Of a DNA stretch of 64,000 nt, positions 33,154 to 41,974 are shown one piece after another. Each line of letters opens with the position of its first letter. The first letter of the stretch is position 1. This DNA comes from Bacillota bacterium (GTDB lineage: Bacteria; Bacillota; Clostridia; Lachnospirales; CAG-274). The DNA lies in the NCBI GenBank assembly GCA_017543265.1, contig JAFYGI010000008.1, positions 35,690 to 99,689 on the forward strand. The letters are read 5' to 3'. The position numbers and the translations under genes are program-made. Under the pieces are notes generated by a model. The model had not been told where the DNA came from. It did not search any database and worked only from the letters and a program-made list of their open reading frames with translations.

Positions 33154-33184
33154 AAAGACAGGGAAAAGATTATTCCCTGTCTTT
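33154..33184. terminator. Bidirectional terminator between the glycosyltransferases and the LRR gene
   Basis: A perfect 12-bp stem, AAAGACAGGGAA (33154-33165) with TTCCCTGTCTTT (33173-33184), flanked by A and T runs. Confidence 0.9.
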
Positions 33185-33188
33185 CTTT

Positions 33189-34970
33189 TTATCCGATATG
33201 GTTGGGATGCTTTAAAATAAATATAGCATCACGGATATCTATTACGTTATCCGCCATAACCTCGGCGTTCTTTTTCTGCTCTTCGGTAAAGCCGCCGTTT
33301 TTGCCGATATATTTCAGTATAAGCGCCGCATCTTTTTTATCGGTGTAATTATCATTGTTTACATCACCCGATATTATCACGGCGTTGCTCAACCTATTTA
33401 TTTGGGGCTGATTTGCATAGCAGCGCAGGGACTTTACATTTTTGATCTCATCATCCACCGTAGTCACAGTGTTAGGCACAAACAGATCCAGACTTGAGCA
33501 GCCATCAAAGGCATCATAGCCTATTTCCGTTACGGTAGAGGGTATCTCAAGGCTTTTAAGGGAGCAGCAGCCCTCAAAAGTATAGTTGCCTATTGAGGTA
33601 ATGCCCTCGGGCAGTCTTACGCTTTCCAGCGAGCCGCATTCTCTGAATGTCGTCATATCCGTTAAGCCGTCCTCCAGCACAACGCTTTTAAGGTTGTAGC
33701 AGTAATTGAATACACTGTAGCCCATTTCCGTTACGGTGCCGGGTACGGTTATCTCCTCAAGGGAGGAACAGTACATAAAGGCACAATTTTCCAATGTCTT
33801 GAGCTTTTTGGGCAGCTTTACGCTTTTAAGTGCGGTGCAGTTTTCAAAGGCATTACATTCTATGGTAACAACGCTGTCGGGCAGGGATATGCTTTTAAGC
33901 GACTTGCACTCGCTAAATGCATAGCTGCCTATGGTGGTCACGCCGTTTTGTATTACTATATTCTCCAAAGATGAGCCGCTAAAGGCAGATGATGTTATGG
34001 CCGTTATGGTATCGGGCAGCAGGATGCTTGTCTTGCCCGAGGGAAAGCATACTATGCTTGTTACGTCCTTGTTATATACCACGCCGTCAATAGACCTGTA
34101 ATTGGGGTTGCCGCTTGCCACGGTAAGGCTTTTAAGCCCTGTGCAGCCGCCAAACGCCGAGGAAGAAAGGCCCGTAAGGTTTGCGGACAGTTCGACGCTT
34201 GTAAGCGCGGTGCAGTCCTTGAATGCACTGTAATTTATTTTTGTAACACTTGACGGTATATTTATACTTTTTAATGAAGAGCAGTCCTCGAAGGTGGAGT
34301 GCTCTATCGTTTTGATACCGTTTGGTATATTTATGCTTTCAAGCACAGTACAGCCCTCAAAGGCAGAGCTTCCTATCTTGGTCACGCTGTCGGGAAGCGT
34401 CAGGCTTTTAAGCGCCGAACAGCCGCTGAATACACTTGTCCCGATTTCCGTTATATTATTGTGCAGGTTTACCGTTGTCAAAGAGCGGCAGCCCTCGAAC
34501 ATAGCAGCACCAAGCGAAGTTACGCCCGTGGGTATAGTCACGCTTTCAAGCTCATAGCACCATTCAAAGGCAGCGTTACCTATGCTTGTCACGCTGCTTG
34601 GAATATTTATGCTTTTAAGGTGAGAACAGCCCTCAAAGGCACTTATATCAATAGATGTCACCGTATCGGGAAGCTTTATGCCCGATATTGAGCAGCCGTA
34701 AAACGCTTCCCTGCCTATACCCCTGACCGTTATGCCGTCTATTTTTTCGGGTATGGTTATGTCGCCGTCTATCCATTTGTCGTTGACACCCGTGATAATG
34801 CCGTTGTCATCCATATAGACGGAATATTCGTCCGACACCTTTAATTCATGCGATGCCGCATAGGTGCAGACCAAGCCCGCGCCTGTGCCGTTCGGAAAAG
34901 CGGCCGGCACACCGCCAAATACCATTGCTGCCGTAAATAAAACGGTAAATGCCGCTTTAAATTTTTTCAT
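33189..34970 (-). CDS. Secreted BspA-like leucine-rich-repeat protein with dockerin-like C-terminus
   Basis: A 593-residue exported protein. Residues 1-38 are a signal peptide (hydrophobic core AAFTVLFTAAMVFGGVPAA). About 17 repeats of 23-24 residues follow (units such as SAFEGCTVLESINIPNGIKTI), the LRR_5/BspA type that forms a curved binding surface. The last 60 residues read GDVNNDNYTDKKDAALILKY and then VMADNVIDIRDAIFILKH, two calcium-loop-like halves as in dockerin domains, the second loop shortened. Dockerins attach proteins to cohesins, so the protein may sit on a scaffold or surface. No cohesin gene is in view. A ribosome site AGGGGGT precedes the start. Confidence 0.88.
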   Translation of the reverse strand: MKKFKAAFTVLFTAAMVFGGVPAAFPNGTGAGLVCTYAASHELKVSDEYSVYMDDNGIITGVNDKWIDGDITIPEKIDGITVRGIGREAFYGCSISGIKLPDTVTSIDISAFEGCSHLKSINIPSSVTSIGNAAFEWCYELESVTIPTGVTSLGAAMFEGCRSLTTVNLHNNITEIGTSVFSGCSALKSLTLPDSVTKIGSSAFEGCTVLESINIPNGIKTIEHSTFEDCSSLKSINIPSSVTKINYSAFKDCTALTSVELSANLTGLSSSAFGGCTGLKSLTVASGNPNYRSIDGVVYNKDVTSIVCFPSGKTSILLPDTITAITSSAFSGSSLENIVIQNGVTTIGSYAFSECKSLKSISLPDSVVTIECNAFENCTALKSVKLPKKLKTLENCAFMYCSSLEEITVPGTVTEMGYSVFNYCYNLKSVVLEDGLTDMTTFRECGSLESVRLPEGITSIGNYTFEGCCSLKSLEIPSTVTEIGYDAFDGCSSLDLFVPNTVTTVDDEIKNVKSLRCYANQPQINRLSNAVIISGDVNNDNYTDKKDAALILKYIGKNGGFTEEQKKNAEVMADNVIDIRDAIFILKHPNHIG

Positions 34971-35042
34971 TTTTTAACCCCCTTGTCGCTGACGTGTAAT
35001 GTATATTTTTTCGTTTCCTCTTAATATTATATAATAACATAT

Positions 35043-35276
35043 TTATCCCCTGTTATCAATAATTTTTTCCATAAATTTCGCGTTATTACAAATGAAATGA
35101 GCAAAGGTCAGGCACCTGTCCCGGCATTGTAGCAGCTCCTCCGGCGGTTTGTCGATAATGTCCCCTGCAAGGACGTGAAGCAATATCTCGCCGTGAGCGT
35201 TAAGATGCTGTGTGTATATTTCCGAAGCGCCCGGAATTTTATCTGCCAAAAATTTTGCACATTCGTTTGTATTCAA
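35043..35276 (-). CDS. Small hypothetical protein with TTG start
   Basis: A 77-residue acidic, helical protein I do not recognise (MNTNECAKFLADKIPGASEI, then CRDRCLTFAHFICNNAKFMEKI). No ATG is available. A TTG at 35276 preceded by AAGGAGA is the likely start. Three cysteines are present but no metal motif. It lies alone between the LRR gene and the pflB promoter region and is read on the minus strand. It is supported by the ribosome site and the host-like codon use only. Confidence 0.55.
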   Translation of the reverse strand: MNTNECAKFLADKIPGASEIYTQHLNAHGEILLHVLAGDIIDKPPEELLQCRDRCLTFAHFICNNAKFMEKIIDNRG

Positions 35277-35380
35277 GGTATCCTCTCCTTTTTGTTCATA
35301 TAGTGGGGGTAAGGGTGGGTGCGGCCGAGCTACCCGCGCAAAAGAAACACAAGTAAAAAGTATTTACAAATTTAATTACA

Positions 35381-35418
35381 AAAACCCCGGAATTTTCGTC
35401 ATTTTATTTCGGGGTTTT
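35381..35418. terminator. Hairpin upstream of pflB
   Basis: AAAACCCCG (35381-35389) pairs with CGGGGTTTT (35410-35418) and T-rich sequence follows. It separates pflB from upstream transcription. The rest of the gap 35277-35525 holds the pflB promoter. Confidence 0.7.
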
Positions 35419-35421
35419 CTA

Positions 35422-35486
35422 TTTACAAAATCCGACTAAAATGTTATGATTACATCTGTAACTACATACGACTAAATACGACTAAA
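35422..35486 (+). promoter_or_regulatory. pflB promoter with three CGACTAAA repeats
   Basis: TTTACA (35422-35427), 17-base spacer, TATGAT (35445-35450). CGACTAAA occurs in the spacer (35433-35440) and twice downstream (35469-35476 and 35479-35486), the last two preceded by TA and 10 bases apart. This is a candidate binding array for a regulator of the pfl genes. Confidence 0.6.
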
Positions 35487-35525
35487 ATTTTGCAACTGCT
35501 ACGATTTGACAGGAGGAAAGTCCAA

Positions 35526-37769
35526 ATGAAAAATTTTGAACAGTGGAATGGATTTAAGGGCAGACTTTGGAAAGAAGAGGTCAATGTCCGTGATTTTATA
35601 CAGAAAAATTATACCGCATACGACGGCGGCGAGGAGTTTCTTGCAGGCCCCACCGATGCCACAAACAAGCTTTGGGACAAGCTTCAGGCACTTCAAAAGG
35701 AAGAACGTGCAAAGGGCGGCGTGCTGGATATGGACACGCATATAGTTACGGGTCTTACCGCGCACGGTGCGGGATATCTTGACAAGGAGCTTGAAAAAAT
35801 AGTGGGCTTACAGACGGACAAGCCCCTTAAACGTGCCTTTATGCCCTACGGCGGTATAAAAATGGCGGAGCAGGCCTGCCAGATGTACGGCTACGAGCCC
35901 GACCCCGACCTGCACAAGATTTTTACCGAATATCACAAAACGCACAATCAGGGCGTTTTTGACGTATATACCCCCGAAATGAAGGCCGTAAGACACGCCA
36001 AAATTTTAACGGGTCTCCCCGATACCTACGGCCGCGGCCGTATTGTCGGCGATTACCGCCGTGTTGCGCTTTACGGCATAGATTTTCTTATCGAGGAAAA
36101 GAAAAAGGACTTTGCACACTGCGGCGACGGCACAATGACGGACGATGTTATCCGCCAGAGAGAGGAACTTGCCGACCAGATACGCGCCCTTAACGGCATG
36201 AAGGCAATGGCCGATATTTACGGCTTTGACATCTCTCAGCCCGCAAAGGACGCAAAAGAGGCTGTTCAATGGCTGTACTTCGGCTATCTTGCGGCTATCA
36301 AAACACAAAACGGCGCAGCAATGAGCGTGGGACGTGTTTCCACCTTCCTTGACATCTATATTGAAAGAGACCTTGAAAACGGCACCATTACCGAGAGCGA
36401 GGCGCAGGAGCTTATCGACCACTTTGTTATGAAGTGCCGCATGGTAAAATTTGCAAGAATAGAAAGCTACAACCAGCTTTTCTCGGGCGACCCCGTTTGG
36501 GCTACGCTGGAGGTGGGCGGCATGGGACAGGACGGCCGTTCTATGGTGACCAAAAACGACTTCCGCTTCCTGCATACCCTTGAAAACATGGGTCCTTCGC
36601 CCGAGCCGAACCTTACGGTTTTGTATTCGTCAAGGCTTTCAGAGCCCTTTAAGGACTACCTTGCAAAAATTTCCATCAACACCAGCTCTATCCAGTACGA
36701 AAACGACGATGTTATGCGTCCCGTCTGGGGTGATGATTATTCCATCTGCTGCTGTGTATCGGCTACGCAGACGGGCAAGGAAATGCAGTTTTTCGGCGCA
36801 AGGGCAAACCTTGCAAAGTGCCTGCTTTACGCAATAAACGGCGGTATGGATGCCAAAACGCACGAGCAGGTCGGCCCCGCATACAAGCCCGTTACCACGG
36901 AGTATCTTGACTATGACGAGGTAATACAAAAATTTGACAAAATGATGGATTGGCTTATCGGTCTTTATGTAAATACCCTTAACACTATCCAGTATATGCA
37001 CGATAAATACTACTACGAGGCTGCCGAAATGGCGCTTATCGACACAAATGTACGCCGTACCTTTGCAACGGGTATTGCGGGCTTCTCGCACGTTGTGGAC
37101 TCGCTTTCCGCAATAAAGTATGCCAAGGTCAAGCCCATTAAAAACGAGGTCGGCATTATCGACAACTTTGAAACAACGGGCGATTTCCCGCGCTACGGCA
37201 ACGACGACGACAGGGCGGACGACATTGCGCTCTGGCTTTTAAAGACCTTTATGGACAAGCTTAAGCAGCACAAGACCTACCGCAACTCCGAGCCCACAAC
37301 ATCCATTCTGACCATTACGTCAAATGTTGTATACGGCAAGGCGACCGCGACCATGCCCGACGGCAGAAAGGGCGGCACACCCCTTGCACCCGGCGCAAAC
37401 CCAAGCTACGGCGCAGAGAAAAACGGCCTTATCGCTTCGCTTAACTCCCTTGCAAAGCTGCCTTACGAGTGGGCGCTTGACGGTATATCCAACACCCAGA
37501 CCATCAACCCCGATGCTCTCGGACATACCGACGCAGAGCGTATACAAAACCTTGTACAGGTGCTGGACGGCTATTTCGACCAGGGCGCACATCATCTTAA
37601 CGTAAATGTGTTCGGTACGGAAAAGCTTATCGACGCTATGGAGCACCCCGAAAAGGAGGAGTACGCAAACTTCACTATCCGTGTTTCGGGCTATGCGGTA
37701 AAGTTTATCGACCTTACAAGAGAACAGCAGCAGGACGTTATTTCAAGGACCTGCCACAAGACACTGTAA
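35526..37769 (+). CDS. pflB: Formate C-acetyltransferase (pyruvate formate-lyase)
   Basis: A 747-residue glycyl-radical enzyme that splits pyruvate with CoA into acetyl-CoA and formate in the cytoplasm. The catalytic cysteine pair is in [17 protein letters not shown] (Cys409-Cys410), and the radical glycine is Gly722 in [10 protein letters not shown] near the C-terminus. The length and ends match E. coli PflB. ATG 35526 is chosen over an upstream frame start because AGGAGG lies about nine bases before it. The activating enzyme follows after a hairpin, giving the usual pflB-pflA pair. This points to a fermentative anaerobe. Confidence 0.97.
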   Translation: MKNFEQWNGFKGRLWKEEVNVRDFIQKNYTAYDGGEEFLAGPTDATNKLWDKLQALQKEERAKGGVLDMDTHIVTGLTAHGAGYLDKELEKIVGLQTDKPLKRAFMPYGGIKMAEQACQMYGYEPDPDLHKIFTEYHKTHNQGVFDVYTPEMKAVRHAKILTGLPDTYGRGRIVGDYRRVALYGIDFLIEEKKKDFAHCGDGTMTDDVIRQREELADQIRALNGMKAMADIYGFDISQPAKDAKEAVQWLYFGYLAAIKTQNGAAMSVGRVSTFLDIYIERDLENGTITESEAQELIDHFVMKCRMVKFARIESYNQLFSGDPVWATLEVGGMGQDGRSMVTKNDFRFLHTLENMGPSPEPNLTVLYSSRLSEPFKDYLAKISINTSSIQYENDDVMRPVWGDDYSICCCVSATQTGKEMQFFGARANLAKCLLYAINGGMDAKTHEQVGPAYKPVTTEYLDYDEVIQKFDKMMDWLIGLYVNTLNTIQYMHDKYYYEAAEMALIDTNVRRTFATGIAGFSHVVDSLSAIKYAKVKPIKNEVGIIDNFETTGDFPRYGNDDDRADDIALWLLKTFMDKLKQHKTYRNSEPTTSILTITSNVVYGKATATMPDGRKGGTPLAPGANPSYGAEKNGLIASLNSLAKLPYEWALDGISNTQTINPDALGHTDAERIQNLVQVLDGYFDQGAHHLNVNVFGTEKLIDAMEHPEKEEYANFTIRVSGYAVKFIDLTREQQQDVISRTCHKTL

Positions 37770-37773
37770 AACG

Positions 37774-37797
37774 AGAGGCTGCTTAAAGGCAGCCTCT
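37774..37797 (+). terminator. Hairpin between pflB and pflA
   Basis: AGAGGCTGC (37774-37782) with GCAGCCTCT (37789-37797), followed by TTTTTGT. It probably lets only part of transcription into pflA, matching the low need for the activase. Confidence 0.85.
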
Positions 37798-37818
37798 TTT
37801 TGTCGAGGAAAAGTGCTT

Positions 37819-38571
37819 ATGAATACAGGATACATACATTCAACGGAAACATTCGGGTTGGTGGACGGCCCGGGCATACGCTTTATCGCGTTTATGGCGG
37901 GCTGTGCCATGCGCTGCAATTTCTGCCACAACCCCGACACCTGGGACATGGCTGCGGGCGAGGCATATACCCCGCGGGAGCTTTTAAACCGCGCCCTGCG
38001 CTGCAAGCCCTATTGGCGGGACAACGGCGGCATAACCGTCAGCGGGGGCGAGCCGCTTTTGCAGCTTGATTTTGTGACGGAGTTTTTTAAGCTTGCAAAG
38101 GAAGAAAACGTGCATACCGCCATTGATACGGCGGGTCAGCCCTTTACACGCGAAGAGCCGTTCTTTTCAAAATTCAATGCGCTTATGGACTATACCGACC
38201 TTATCCTTTTGGATATAAAGCATATCGACAATGACGAGCATATAAAAATAACGGGCATGGAAAACACCAATATCCTTGACATGGCAAGATATTTGTCCGA
38301 CATTAAAAAGCCCGTCTGGATAAGGCACGTCCTGGTGTCGGGCAGCAGCGACAACGATATGTGGCTGCATAAGCTGCACGATTTTATAAATACCCTTGAA
38401 AACGTGGAGAGAGTGGAGGTGCTGCCTTATCACGATCTCGGCGTAAGCAAGTACGACAAGCTCGGCATTGATTACCCGCTGCGGGATGTGCGCCCGCCCT
38501 CGGATGAACGCATACAAAACGCAAATATTATCCTCGATACAAAAAAGTATTATTCATCGGGGCGTTTATGA
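37819..38571 (+). CDS. pflA: Pyruvate formate-lyase activating enzyme
   Basis: A 250-residue radical-SAM enzyme that installs the glycyl radical on PflB. The [4Fe-4S] cluster motif CxxxCxxC is CAMRCNFC near residue 30, preceded by TFGLVDGPGIRFIAF, the family signature, and followed by GGITVSGGEPLLQ, the GGE motif that binds SAM. ATG 37819 is chosen over GTG 37813 because of the GAGG ten bases upstream. It follows pflB by 49 bases with a hairpin between. Length is normal for the family. Confidence 0.96.
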   Translation: MNTGYIHSTETFGLVDGPGIRFIAFMAGCAMRCNFCHNPDTWDMAAGEAYTPRELLNRALRCKPYWRDNGGITVSGGEPLLQLDFVTEFFKLAKEENVHTAIDTAGQPFTREEPFFSKFNALMDYTDLILLDIKHIDNDEHIKITGMENTNILDMARYLSDIKKPVWIRHVLVSGSSDNDMWLHKLHDFINTLENVERVEVLPYHDLGVSKYDKLGIDYPLRDVRPPSDERIQNANIILDTKKYYSSGRL

Positions 38572-38579
38572 AAATAATA

Positions 38580-38608
38580 TTGCAAATGAAGAAGAATTGT
38601 ATTATAAT
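38580..38608 (+). promoter_or_regulatory. Promoter for the flotillin gene
   Basis: TTGCAA (38580-38585), 17-base spacer, TATAAT (38603-38608), about 45 bases before the ATG. Confidence 0.7.
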
Positions 38609-38652
38609 ATAAAGGTAACGTACATAAGTTATACGCCCAAGGAGGAATGTAA

Positions 38653-40110
38653 ATGATAATAAAGATAGCAATAGGCGCGGCCGCGCTTTTGGTGTTTGTG
38701 GTGCTGCTTATAATGGGCTATGTGCAGTCGCCGCCCGACAAGGCACTTATAATTTCGGGTATACGCAAAAATCCGCGTGTGCTTATCGGCCGTGCAGGCT
38801 GGAAGGTGCCGTTTTTTGAGCGCAAGGACCTGCTTAACTTAAAGCTTGTATCTATACAGGTGCAGACCTCTACCGAGGTGCCCACGGCGGATTATATCAA
38901 TATCTCCGTTGATGCGGTGGCCAACGTAAAGATAAGCACCGAGCCCGAGATGATAAGTCTTGCATCGCAGAACTTTCTTAACTCCCAGACGGATTATATC
39001 GCATCCGTTGCCAAGGAGGTACTGGAGGGCTCCCTGCGTGAGATAGTGGGCGGTATGCCCCTTGTGGATATGGTGCAAAACCGTGAGGCCTTCAACCAGA
39101 AGGTCGCGGAGTCCGCACGTCCCGACCTGCGTAAAATGGGTCTTGAAGTAGTCAATTTCAACGTGCAGAACTTTGTAGACCGCAACGGCGTTATAGAAAA
39201 CCTTGGTATCGACAATGTTGTTAAGATAAAAAAGACTGCCGAGATAGCACGCGCGGAAAGCGAGAGAGATATTGCCATTGCAAAGGCAAACGCACAGCGC
39301 GAGGCGGAGCAGACACGCATAGATACGCAGACCGATATTGCACAGCGCCAGAACGAGCTTGCGATCAAGCAGTCGGAGCTTAAAAAGGATGCGGATGTCA
39401 AGCAGGCCGAGGCCGATGCAGCCTATACCATACAGCAGGAAGAGCAGCGCAAGACCATAGAGATAACGCGCTCCAATGCCGATATTGCAAGGCGCGAGAT
39501 GGAGGTCTCCCTTATGACCAAGGAGGCCGAGGTCAAGGAGCAGGCGCTTAATGCGGAGATAAAGAAAAAGGCCGATGCCGAGCTTTACAAGCGTCAGCAG
39601 GATGCGGAGGCCAAAAAGTACGAAATGGAAAAAGAGGCCGAGGCGTTAAAGGCCAAGGCTGCCGCAGAAGCAGCGGCGTTAAAGGCCAAGGCAGAGGCCG
39701 AGGCAGAGGCCATAAGGATAAAGGGTGAGGCGGAGGCCTCCGTTATCAAGCAAAAGGCCGTTGCCGAGGCGGAAGGTATCGACAAAAAGGCCGAGGCTAT
39801 GAAAAAGATGGGCGAGGCCGCTATTTTGGAGATGTACTTCAATATCCTGCCCGAGGTAGTGAAAAATGCAGCCGAGCCGCTCAGCAAGGTAGAAAAGATA
39901 ACCATGTACGGCGAAAGCGCATCATCCAAGCTTACGGGTGATATAATAAACACCGTAACAAAGGTGACGGACGGCGTTAGGGAGTCAACGGGCGTTGACC
40001 TTGCAAGTGTCATTGCGGGCTTTTTGGGCGGAAACACCGCGGCAAAGCTTGCGGCACCGACAGGGGATGATGCCGATAAAGAGGCGGCACCGACCAAGGA
40101 AAGCGAATAA
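38653..40110 (+). CDS. Flotillin-like SPFH protein (FloT/YuaG family)
   Basis: A 485-residue membrane-associated scaffold protein. Residues 4-24 form a membrane hairpin or helix. The SPFH domain covers about residues 28-190 (SPPDKALIISGIRKNPRVLIGRAGWKVPFFERKDLL). A long alanine/glutamate-rich coiled coil with EA repeats follows (about 195-385), and a 75-residue tail ends the protein. Bacterial flotillins organise ordered membrane regions and affect cell-envelope machinery. The NfeD partner gene often found next to them is not adjacent. The gene has its own promoter and terminator, so it is monocistronic. Confidence 0.93.
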   Translation: MIIKIAIGAAALLVFVVLLIMGYVQSPPDKALIISGIRKNPRVLIGRAGWKVPFFERKDLLNLKLVSIQVQTSTEVPTADYINISVDAVANVKISTEPEMISLASQNFLNSQTDYIASVAKEVLEGSLREIVGGMPLVDMVQNREAFNQKVAESARPDLRKMGLEVVNFNVQNFVDRNGVIENLGIDNVVKIKKTAEIARAESERDIAIAKANAQREAEQTRIDTQTDIAQRQNELAIKQSELKKDADVKQAEADAAYTIQQEEQRKTIEITRSNADIARREMEVSLMTKEAEVKEQALNAEIKKKADAELYKRQQDAEAKKYEMEKEAEALKAKAAAEAAALKAKAEAEAEAIRIKGEAEASVIKQKAVAEAEGIDKKAEAMKKMGEAAILEMYFNILPEVVKNAAEPLSKVEKITMYGESASSKLTGDIINTVTKVTDGVRESTGVDLASVIAGFLGGNTAAKLAAPTGDDADKEAAPTKESE

Positions 40111-40122
40111 AAGCCAAAAAAT

Positions 40123-40149
40123 AAAGGGACTGTTTTGTACAGTCCCTTT
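40123..40149. terminator. Bidirectional terminator between flotillin and the AbrB gene
   Basis: A perfect 11-bp stem, AAAGGGACTGT (40123-40133) with ACAGTCCCTTT (40139-40149). Confidence 0.9.
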
Positions 40150-40162
40150 TGTATTTGCCCTA

Positions 40163-40468
40163 TCAGATATCCTCGATCGTGTTGTCAATGTCAAATTCGC
40201 TTGTAACGCGGGTTATCTCAAATCCCGCAAGCTTTGCAAGCTCGCGTATGGTGTTGCGTGATATTTTTTTACCCTGATATTCTATAAGGTCTTCCATTTC
40301 GCCGGTAAATATATCGGCGGGCTGATATTTCCTGAGTATTATTTTATCGCCGCTGGTAAAAAACTCGACGCTGTCACCGACATTCCAATCAAAGTTTTTT
40401 CTTAATTCCTTTGGTATAACCACACGTCCCAGATTGTCTATCGGGCGGGTCACGCCGATCGGTTTCAT
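40163..40468 (-). CDS. AbrB/SpoVT-type transcriptional regulator
   Basis: A 101-residue protein with an N-terminal AbrB-like swapped-hairpin domain (PIGVTRPIDNLGRVVIPKELRKNFDWNVGDSVEFFTSGDKIILRKY split here as GVTRPIDNLGRVVIPKEL and GDSVEFF) and a C-terminal helical part for oligomerization. It is a DNA-binding transition-state regulator and is distinct from SpoVT, since it has no GAF domain. ATG 40468 is chosen because GGAGGTG is six bases upstream. It is read divergently from the ABC operon regulator and shares the 266-base gap with it. Its targets are unknown. Confidence 0.9.
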   Translation of the reverse strand: MKPIGVTRPIDNLGRVVIPKELRKNFDWNVGDSVEFFTSGDKIILRKYQPADIFTGEMEDLIEYQGKKISRNTIRELAKLAGFEITRVTSEFDIDNTIEDI

Positions 40469-40668
40469 AAAATACACCTCCGTTTATGGTAAAGGAATAA
40501 AGCGCTATTCCTTGTGTTTTGTTAATAAAAGTTATAAAGGCTGGTACTGTTATTTTATCAAAATAATTTGTCGTTGTAAAGTAAAAAATGAAAAAAATTT
40601 CGGAAAAATGTAAATTTATCGTAAATTTGATAAAATTCTCACAAAAAATAAAAAAATTAAAAAAAGAC

Positions 40669-40720
40669 TTGACATTTTGTGTATTTAGTGTATTATTATA
40701 AATAGTACAGTTAATACACA
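40669..40720 (+). promoter_or_regulatory. Promoter and YtrA-type operator of the ABC operon
   Basis: TTGACA (40669-40674) and TATTAT (40691-40696) with a 16-base spacer. AGTGTATTA (40687-40695) and TAATACACA (40712-40720) form an inverted repeat around 16 bases, like YtrA operators (AGTGTA...TACACT). It covers the -10 box, so the regulator probably represses its own operon. Confidence 0.75.
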
Positions 40721-40734
40721 AAGGAGTTGAGGCT

Positions 40735-41103
40735 ATGTTTAAAATAGACATAAGAAGCAGCACCCCTATTTACGAGCAGCTTGCCGAGCAGGTAAAGCGC
40801 GGCGTTATACAGGGGCTTTTAAAGCCGGGCGATGCTCTGCCGTCCGTGCGCAGGCTTGCGGCGGACACGGGCGTTAATCCCAATACCGTTGCCAAGGCCT
40901 ACCGCGAGCTGGAGCGGCAAAACGTGATAGTTACCATCCGCGGCAGGGGCACGGTGATAAACGACATACCCGTAAACCTTGACACGGGCGCGGCGGGAAA
41001 GCTTAAGCCGTACCTTACGGAGCTTATCTACGCGGGCAAAACAAAGCAGGAGATACTTGACATCGTTTCCGCGATATACGACGAATTAAAGGGGGAAAAT
41101 TAA
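40735..41103 (+). CDS. GntR-family transcriptional regulator, YtrA subfamily
   Basis: A 122-residue regulator with an N-terminal winged helix-turn-helix of the GntR family (STPIYEQLAEQVKRGVIQGLLKPGDALPSVRRLAADTGVNPNT is present, helix 3 being VNPNTVAKAYRELE) and only a short C-terminal helical dimerization part, which defines the YtrA type. Such proteins repress an ABC transporter operon and respond to cell-wall antibiotics or other envelope signals. An operator-like inverted repeat overlaps its own promoter. It is followed without a gap by the ABC ATPase gene, so it controls this operon. Confidence 0.92.
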   Translation: MFKIDIRSSTPIYEQLAEQVKRGVIQGLLKPGDALPSVRRLAADTGVNPNTVAKAYRELERQNVIVTIRGRGTVINDIPVNLDTGAAGKLKPYLTELIYAGKTKQEILDIVSAIYDELKGEN

Positions 41104-41970
41104 ATGCTTGAAATAAAGAAACTGGTCAAAAATTTTGGCGGCTTCCGCGCGGTCAACAATTTCGGCCTGAAGGTGGAAAAGGGCACCATACACGGCATAA
41201 TCGGCGAAAACGGTGCGGGTAAGACCACGATAATAAAGTGCATTGCGGGCATATATAAGCCCGACGGCGGCGAGATACTGCTGGACGGACAGCCCGTTTA
41301 CGAAAACCCCGCCGCAAAGGTAAAAATAGGCTATGTCGCAGACAGCAACACCATGTTTGAGGACTACACACCCGCACGGATGCGCGACTTTTTTGCCGAG
41401 GTATATCCCGATTTTGACAAGGAAAAATATGCCTCGCTCAATGAAATATTCAAGCTCGACCAGAACCGCAGGGTGGGCAGGCTGTCAAAGGGTCAGCAGA
41501 TGCGCCTTTCGTTTATGCTTGCCATAGCATCAAACCCCGAGCTGCTTATCCTTGACGAGCCCACAAGCGGCCTTGACGCACTTGCAAAAAAGCAGCTTCT
41601 GGACATCGTTATCGGCGAGGTGGAGCAAAACGGCCTTGCGGCGGTCATCTCATCCCACCATTTAAGCGAGCTTGAAAAGCTTTGTGACGAGATAACCATT
41701 ATACAAAACGGCGAGGTGCAGTATCAAAGCAATATCGACGACATAAAGGGCAGGGTAAAGAAACTGCAGGTGATATTTGACAAGACACCCGATATCGACA
41801 CCTTAAAGGAAAGCTTCGGGGTGGAAAGGCTCGGCAGCGTATATTACCTTACCACAACAAACTATGACGAAAACACCGTATCGGCCTTAAAGCTTATGGG
41901 TGCCTCCGTTATCGAGGAGATCGGCATAAGCCTGGAGGAGATATTTGTTATAACGGCGGAAAGCAGGTGA
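41104..41970 (+). CDS. ABC transporter ATP-binding protein
   Basis: A 288-residue ATPase of the YtrB/BcrA export type. Walker A is GENGAGKTT (about residues 34-42), the ABC signature is LSKGQQMRL, Walker B is LLILDEPTSGLD and the switch histidine is in SSHHLSELE. The C-terminal 80 residues are an accessory part typical of this subgroup. The gene starts directly after the regulator and is followed by two membrane proteins, giving a complete exporter or antibiotic-sensing transporter. The substrate is unknown. Confidence 0.93.
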   Translation: MLEIKKLVKNFGGFRAVNNFGLKVEKGTIHGIIGENGAGKTTIIKCIAGIYKPDGGEILLDGQPVYENPAAKVKIGYVADSNTMFEDYTPARMRDFFAEVYPDFDKEKYASLNEIFKLDQNRRVGRLSKGQQMRLSFMLAIASNPELLILDEPTSGLDALAKKQLLDIVIGEVEQNGLAAVISSHHLSELEKLCDEITIIQNGEVQYQSNIDDIKGRVKKLQVIFDKTPDIDTLKESFGVERLGSVYYLTTTNYDENTVSALKLMGASVIEEIGISLEEIFVITAESR

Positions 41971-41974
41971 GTTT

